From Rhizoclosmatium globosum (taxonomy: Eukaryota; Chytridiomycota; Chytridiomycetes; Chytridiales; Chytriomycetaceae): 64,000 bases of DNA. Positions 60,801 through 64,000 of this stretch are shown piece after piece. Numbering within the stretch: the first letter of the stretch is position 1; every line of letters begins with the position of its first letter. The stretch spans positions 434,001 to 498,000 of the forward strand of contig MCGO01000024.1 in NCBI GenBank assembly GCA_002104985.1, given 5' to 3'. The notes under the pieces are model-generated. The model saw only the letters and a list, made by a program, of their open reading frames with translations, searched no databases and was not told where the DNA came from. The position numbers were made by a program, and so were the translations under genes.

Positions 60801-61333
60801 GTGTGTTCACGGCCGCCCATTTCGCAGAATACAACACCTTGTTCGGAGCCATGGCCGTCCTGCAGCGAGAGAGAGAGAGAGGGTTTAGAGAGAAGTTTTC
60901 AAGTGTACTTTCCTAGTGCACTCACGACATGATAGACCTCCATCATAAACTGATCGTCTGAAAGAGTAGGATGCAGCACGTGGTCGAGCAGCACCGGAAG
61001 CACGCGCGCAAGGCCCTCCGCACCCGCCGTCACAATCGAGTACGAAGTGTGGTCGTCCGCCGTGTACGCATTCGATCCAGTCGACAACGACCGCGTCGCC
61101 AACGTGTCCAAAAAGCCTCGACGCGGGTGCTCCTTCGACCCGCAAAAAACGAGGTGTTCGAGTGTGTGCGCAAGGCCGGCGTCGTTCGCCGCGCCCGTCG
61201 CTACGACAATCTGCGCGGAAACAAGTGGCCCGGGAAGCGTCGCAAACACAACTCGAAGTCCAGTCTGCGAATGCTTGTACACTGAGACGGGCCCGTGGAA
61301 GGGCGTTGTCACTTTGCTCTCCAACTCAAACAT
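57900..61333 (-). CDS. M16-family metallopeptidase (insulinase-like, presequence-protease group)
   Basis: Exons complement(57900..58471, 58522..60859, 60926..61333), 1,105 aa. The N-terminal half carries the inverted zinc motif HTLEH in GLAHTLEHLVFCGS and the downstream Glu in HTEADLID. Four M16 half-domains are expected, and length fits fungal Sdd3/YOL098C-like M16C proteins. A strongly acidic insert (about residues 340-375, almost entirely Asp/Glu) lies in the first half, before YTNPSSISREDL. There is no clear mitochondrial presequence, so a cytosolic peptidase is likely. The start was set at ATG 61333; the frame upstream lacks another ATG. Confidence 0.9.
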
Positions 61334-61668
61334 GGGAGAAAAAGAAATCACTATTATTGGTTGGTTCAGGGTGGTTCAGGGTGGTTGAGGGTGAAAGGAG
61401 GACTCAAGCGATGGCTCGAGATCGGAGGAGAAGGGTGAGCGAGGAAGGGAAGGACGTTTGTTGGTTTAGAAGTGATGTGGGTGGAGGGGAGGGAGTAAGT
61501 TGCCGTCGCTAGCTACAAGGAAAAGGTTCTGTCTTGCAATATTCCGCTATTCGTTGACTATTCAAGATGGTTGTCGGTGGCGAGAAGGAAGACTTCTTAC
61601 TTATGATGGTTGTATTTAGTCGAAAGAGAAAAACAAAGAAAAGTAGAACAATGAAAGTATCAATCCAA
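61334..61668. other. Intergenic stretch
   Basis: About 335 bp between the M16 start and the recombinase stop; no supported gene. It contains a short repeated GGTTCAGGGTGGTT motif near 61363-61390. Confidence 0.4.
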
Positions 61669-63996
61669 CTACACGCGGCACGTCGAACCATCGCCACCTT
61701 TACATCTCTTCGCTTTAAACGACGATGTCGCGATGCTGCCGTGTTTGCGGACAAAAGCGTCGACGTCGTTCTGAAAGTGGAGACGGAGGCAGCCAACAAT
61801 CGGACGGCACTGATTAACGAACGAGCGTGCCCCTTCGGTGAGTTCTGATGCATCGGCGGGTGCGTTGGCCATGAGTTCGACAATCTTTCTAACCTTTGCC
61901 GCTCCATTCAGTTTCGCCACAACCTCCCGCCCGTTCATATCATTCTCACCGCCACGCTTCTTCTTTCCCGGCTGAATTACTGTTGGAATCGCGGCTTGCG
62001 TTGTAATCGATTGGAGTGGAGCCGGCATAATGACGCTGAAACGTCGAATTGATGGACCCCCTTGAACAGCCGCGCTCGACTCAGCAACAGTCAATGATGG
62101 AGCTGGAGTCAAAAGACGCTCTTGCTGGATTGAAGAAGAAGGAGGCTCCGGGATTGTTGTGGTGGTGGCATGTTGTTGGGAAGGTGATGAAGTTTCTGAC
62201 GTCAATTCTGCAACAAGGCACTGCGAAGCTAGATTCGGTAGAATTGTTTTAGTTGGTGTGGGGACGGATGTTGGAAGCAGTGGTTGTTGGTGTGGCTGTT
62301 GTTGGTTTGGTTGGTGTCCTTGCAACACAGCAACAATCTCTGCCGAAGTATTTAGTGACATGTTATATGAATAAACGTCGGATTATTATGTACCTGCCGC
62401 GGTTTCACTGATCTGATCTTCTGTCTCGTCCTCATTTGCAGCAAATTCAATCACAACCTGATCATGTTCACTGTTCTTAAACCGAGCCTCGGTAACAAGC
62501 TTCGAGATAATACTTTTGAAGGAGATTGCAAGCCCAGGCTCAAGACGGCCAAGAAGAGTGTTGAGTTCATCAATGAGACTTGTTGTTCGAGAAGCAGACA
62601 AGATTGCATTCGAGATATAAATAGGGGTAAGGACAGGGTTATCAACAGCCACTCTGCAGTCTTGCGTGATGAACTTAAATGCTACAGAGTAGATGGACTT
62701 GTCCGCAGGGATTCCCACATCATGACTTCTATTCACGCTGCGTGCAAGTTGAATATCCTCCACAAAGATTGATCTCCATTTGGGAGCAATCATTTCTGCA
62801 TCTCCAGTGTTTCGAGCTTGTGCAATGGCCATTAGACTTTCAGCATCCCTCTTGTACTTCGCCCCCATTGCTGGACTGGCGTGCCGAGCACACTTGAACA
62901 CTGTCGAGTCCTCACCACCACCCCAATACGCAAGCAAATAGCCGTTCTTTCGCATTGTATGAGTGCCAAATGGCCCGTCTCTGTATGGAATACATTCTTT
63001 TGAAATATGCTTGATTTGTTGAAGGAGAGTGGTGTATGAGACAGCCTCCTTGCAATGCATAACAGCTCCTGGCTTTCCTCGCAGCTCCATTAATCGAGAC
63101 AATTCTGTTGCACTCGGAAAGAGGTATCCACTTGTGATTCCAGACAGAAATATCCAACCCAAAAGATGCCGAACAGGACACAGCATTGGGCAATCGTCAA
63201 GTCGCCACATAATTAAGTTAACTGGAACTTTATCAGACTTTCCAAAGACGGTGAATCCTAGGCCCTCAATTTCACCACTGGCTGAGAAAACGGTGATGTC
63301 CCAATTAATACAATTAAACTCAAACTTTCCTCCTCCCAAGTCAATCTTGTCTGTCTTAAATGTTGAAACCTCGTCCTCTCGGCTAAACATGAATGATCCA
63401 ACAAGAACTTGTGTATATTGCAAAAAACCAGGAAGTCCTTTCGACATCAGATTTTGACGGATAGTCAGAAATTCTTGTGGAGTCCACGGCGAGTCTCCAA
63501 GTGCTTTGTAACCAGCAGCATCAATTGTGCTCTGGCGGAGGGTGTTTTGCACAATCGCACTCATGCAAGGGTTTCCACGGCGCCATAATCGAGGAAAGCC
63601 CCGTCCACGGCAACCATTACAGCCATAAAAGTTCCCTTGCTTATCAAGCAAAATACAATCGTCGCAAGGTTCGCAATATGGCTCATTTTCTTCGACTCCT
63701 CGCGCCTTGTGAATTGATGCCAAACTCGAAAGCAGCTGGTTACAGTTTTTCGGATCATTCCACCCGCCTTGACAAGGGATTGGTTGATTGTTCACATCAG
63801 TTACTGGTTGATCATCAGAATCCGTCAACGGAGTGCCTTCTGCCTTGCGTTTGAATTTCATGGCAAGCGATATTGTTTCAGCACTCATTGAAGGTGGTCG
63901 TTGCGGTGGCCGCTCTAACAGCATGAGCATACTGTCATAATCGCCAATAAGGGAGCAGAAGTAGTTCATTACTATTGTTGTAAGATTTGAATACAT
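61669..63996 (-). CDS. Crypton-like tyrosine recombinase with low-complexity C-terminus
   Basis: Exons complement(61669..62339, 62394..63996), 757 aa. A Cys-rich N-terminal unit (CEPCDDCILLDKQGNFYGC, CNGCRGRG) is followed by a tyrosine recombinase core. The first Arg is in FMFSREDEVSTF, HxxR in GTHTMRKNGY, the second His in CARHAS and the likely catalytic Tyr in AKYKRDAESL. Family knowledge: Cryptons move as DNA circles using such an enzyme and lack reverse transcriptase. The C-terminal about 220 aa are Gln/Pro/Ser-rich with a basic patch (PGKKKRGG) and a helical end. The C-terminal part could be a separate gene starting at ATG 62361, but phase and splice sites join cleanly. The start ATG is 4 bp from the window end, so an upstream exon cannot be excluded. 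Confidence 0.75.
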
Positions 63997-64000
63997 AAAA

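Overview
This window is nuclear DNA of a fungus, and most likely an early-diverging zoosporic (chytrid-like) one. The genes are intron-rich, with short GT-AG introns mostly of 45-90 nt. The gene set includes HAC1, Sso-type syntaxin, Tma22/DENR and a DUR3-type symporter. Two further genes fit a flagellated lineage better than Dikarya: a homologue of the animal protein CXorf65, and a PstS-like binding domain joined to a multi-pass membrane region. The placement is inference from gene content.

Layout. 1-5.3 kb: divergent Aquarius (5' part only) and an ABCG half-transporter. 5.4 kb: tRNA-Glu. 6-7.5 kb: isovaleryl-CoA dehydrogenase. 7.7-9.6 kb: HAC1/XBP1-like unfolded-protein-response factor with a probable IRE1-spliced intron. 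10.4-11.6 kb: probable decaying gene. 11.8-16.65 kb: satellite array of about 148-bp units, interrupted by a 709-bp insertion with solo-LTR features. 17.4-18.6 kb: two unrecognised genes. 18.66-20.5 kb: ORC4. 20.8-21.0 kb: relic of a NYN-domain gene. 21.3-26.4 kb: exportin-T and proline iminopeptidase. 26.4-31.1 kb: small membrane protein, F-box protein, low-complexity nuclear-type protein. 31.3-34.5 kb: SNF2 ATPase and CXorf65-like protein. 34.6-38.7 kb: PstS-like/multi-TM receptor-like protein. 38.8-42.2 kb: DENR and CTP synthase. 42.4-48 kb: syntaxin, a 90-aa protein, carnitine acetyltransferase, alkaline ceramidase. 48-50.2 kb: tandem alpha/beta hydrolases. 50.3-53.6 kb: sodium:solute symporter and a shortened FAD monooxygenase. 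53.7-57.8 kb: about 505-bp inverted repeats flanking a 3.1-kb cassette (unrecognised gene, intact NYN/zinc-finger gene, exportin-T 3' relic). 57.9-61.3 kb: M16 metallopeptidase. 61.7-64 kb: Crypton-like tyrosine recombinase.

Most genes are core housekeeping functions: splicing, replication origin recognition, tRNA export, translation initiation, CTP synthesis, secretion, leucine and acyl metabolism. They are packed tightly, often head-to-head with about 40-190 bp between start codons. The accessory biology lies in the HAC1 intron, the satellite/LTR block, the receptor-like fusion, the reciprocally degenerated NYN-exportin duplication and the Crypton-like element. Where exon joins are given, exon lengths sum to a multiple of three unless stated otherwise.
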